A model generated the notes under the pieces. It ran no database searches. It was given only the letters and a program-made list of their open reading frames with translations, and had not been told where the DNA came from. A DNA stretch of 64,000 bases from Pantoea rwandensis. GTDB lineage: Bacteria > Pseudomonadota > Gammaproteobacteria > Enterobacterales > Enterobacteriaceae. This document shows positions 63,809-64,000 of the stretch, piece by piece. Position numbers and translations under genes: made by a program. Numbering within the stretch: position 1 is the first letter of the stretch; the number at the start of each line of letters is the position of its first letter. Where the stretch lies: positions 930,001 through 994,000 of the forward strand of contig NZ_CP009454.1 of NCBI RefSeq assembly GCF_000759475.1. The letters are read 5' to 3'.

Positions 63809-64000
63809 ATGATTGAGTTGGCAACGGAAAACCTGGCAGGTATTGAGTGTATTCATGCGGCTCCCGCAGGACAGCGGCAGGCACGTTTACCCACCATCCT
63901 GTTTTACCACGGATTTACCTCATCCAAAGAAGTCTACAGCTACTTCGCGGTGGCGCTAGCGCAGGCTGGGTTTCGCGTAGTGATGCCGGATGCCGATATG
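63809..64000 (+). CDS. yjfP: YjfP-type esterase, N-terminal part (continues beyond window)
   Basis: Alpha/beta-hydrolase with reported carboxylesterase activity in E. coli. Only 64 codons are present. The start is ATG at 63809 with GGAGGCGG upstream. The sequence MIELATENLAGIECIHAAP leads into the oxyanion-hole motif ILFYHGFTSSKEVYSYFAVA and the strand VVMPDADM. The catalytic triad is outside the window. It is divergent from the chemoreceptor gene. Confidence 0.9.
   Translation, partial: MIELATENLAGIECIHAAPAGQRQARLPTILFYHGFTSSKEVYSYFAVALAQAGFRVVMPDADM

Overview
The window is a stretch of enterobacterial chromosome, most likely from the Pantoea/Erwinia group (Erwiniaceae). The proteins look like close orthologues of Escherichia coli core genes, often with the same length to within a few residues. 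Gene order follows two E. coli chromosome segments, but the details differ: msrPQ lies beside aroQ, yhcN is in three copies, AmiB carries LysM repeats, ERIC-type repeats are present, and an aldehyde dehydrogenase follows aaeXAB. The genus is an inference; family-level placement is firmer. Base composition looks even, in the mid 50s percent G+C by eye. I see no prophage, integron, transposase or CRISPR array.

Left half (1-34.7 kb) corresponds to the E. coli region around 72-73 min. In order: an amino-acid ABC importer (yhdWXY, minus strand, running off the left edge) with a predicted sigma-54/NtrC promoter; dusB-fis; prmA; panF-yhdT; accBC with aroQ; the methionine-sulfoxide repair pair msrPQ; divergent csrD; the cell-shape and envelope run mreBCD-yhdE-rng-yhdP-tldD; the aromatic-acid efflux locus aaeR/aaeXAB; a succinate-semialdehyde-type dehydrogenase; yhcO; three tandem yhcN-family genes; argR; and mdh.

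Right half (34.7-64 kb) corresponds to E. coli 94-95 min and abuts mdh directly across one bidirectional terminator. In order: mscM-psd and rsgA (minus); orn; three identical tRNA-Gly(GCC) genes; a cluster of DnaA boxes in the position of E. coli datA; queG divergent from nnr-tsaE-amiB-mutL-miaA-hfq-hflX-hflK-hflC-yjeT-purA; nsrR-rnr-rlmB; aidB; bsmA; a chemoreceptor gene; and the start of yjfP.

The genes serve core functions: translation and RNA modification or decay (dusB, prmA, tRNAs, queG, tsaE, miaA, hfq, rng, rnr, orn, rlmB, rsgA), envelope construction (mreBCD, amiB, psd, yhdP, mscM), membrane protein quality control (hflKC), metabolism (accBC, aroQ, panF, mdh, purA), and global regulation (fis, csrD, argR, nsrR, hfq). 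I found no obvious new multi-gene system. The unusual material is mostly non-coding: a 71-bp tandem repeat between rnr and rlmB, an ERIC element that ends exactly at the first base of a tRNA gene, a datA-like box cluster, and several predicted operators (NtrC, AaeR-like, ArgR, CRP, FliA, Fur). A shortened cysteine spacing in NsrR is the main protein oddity.
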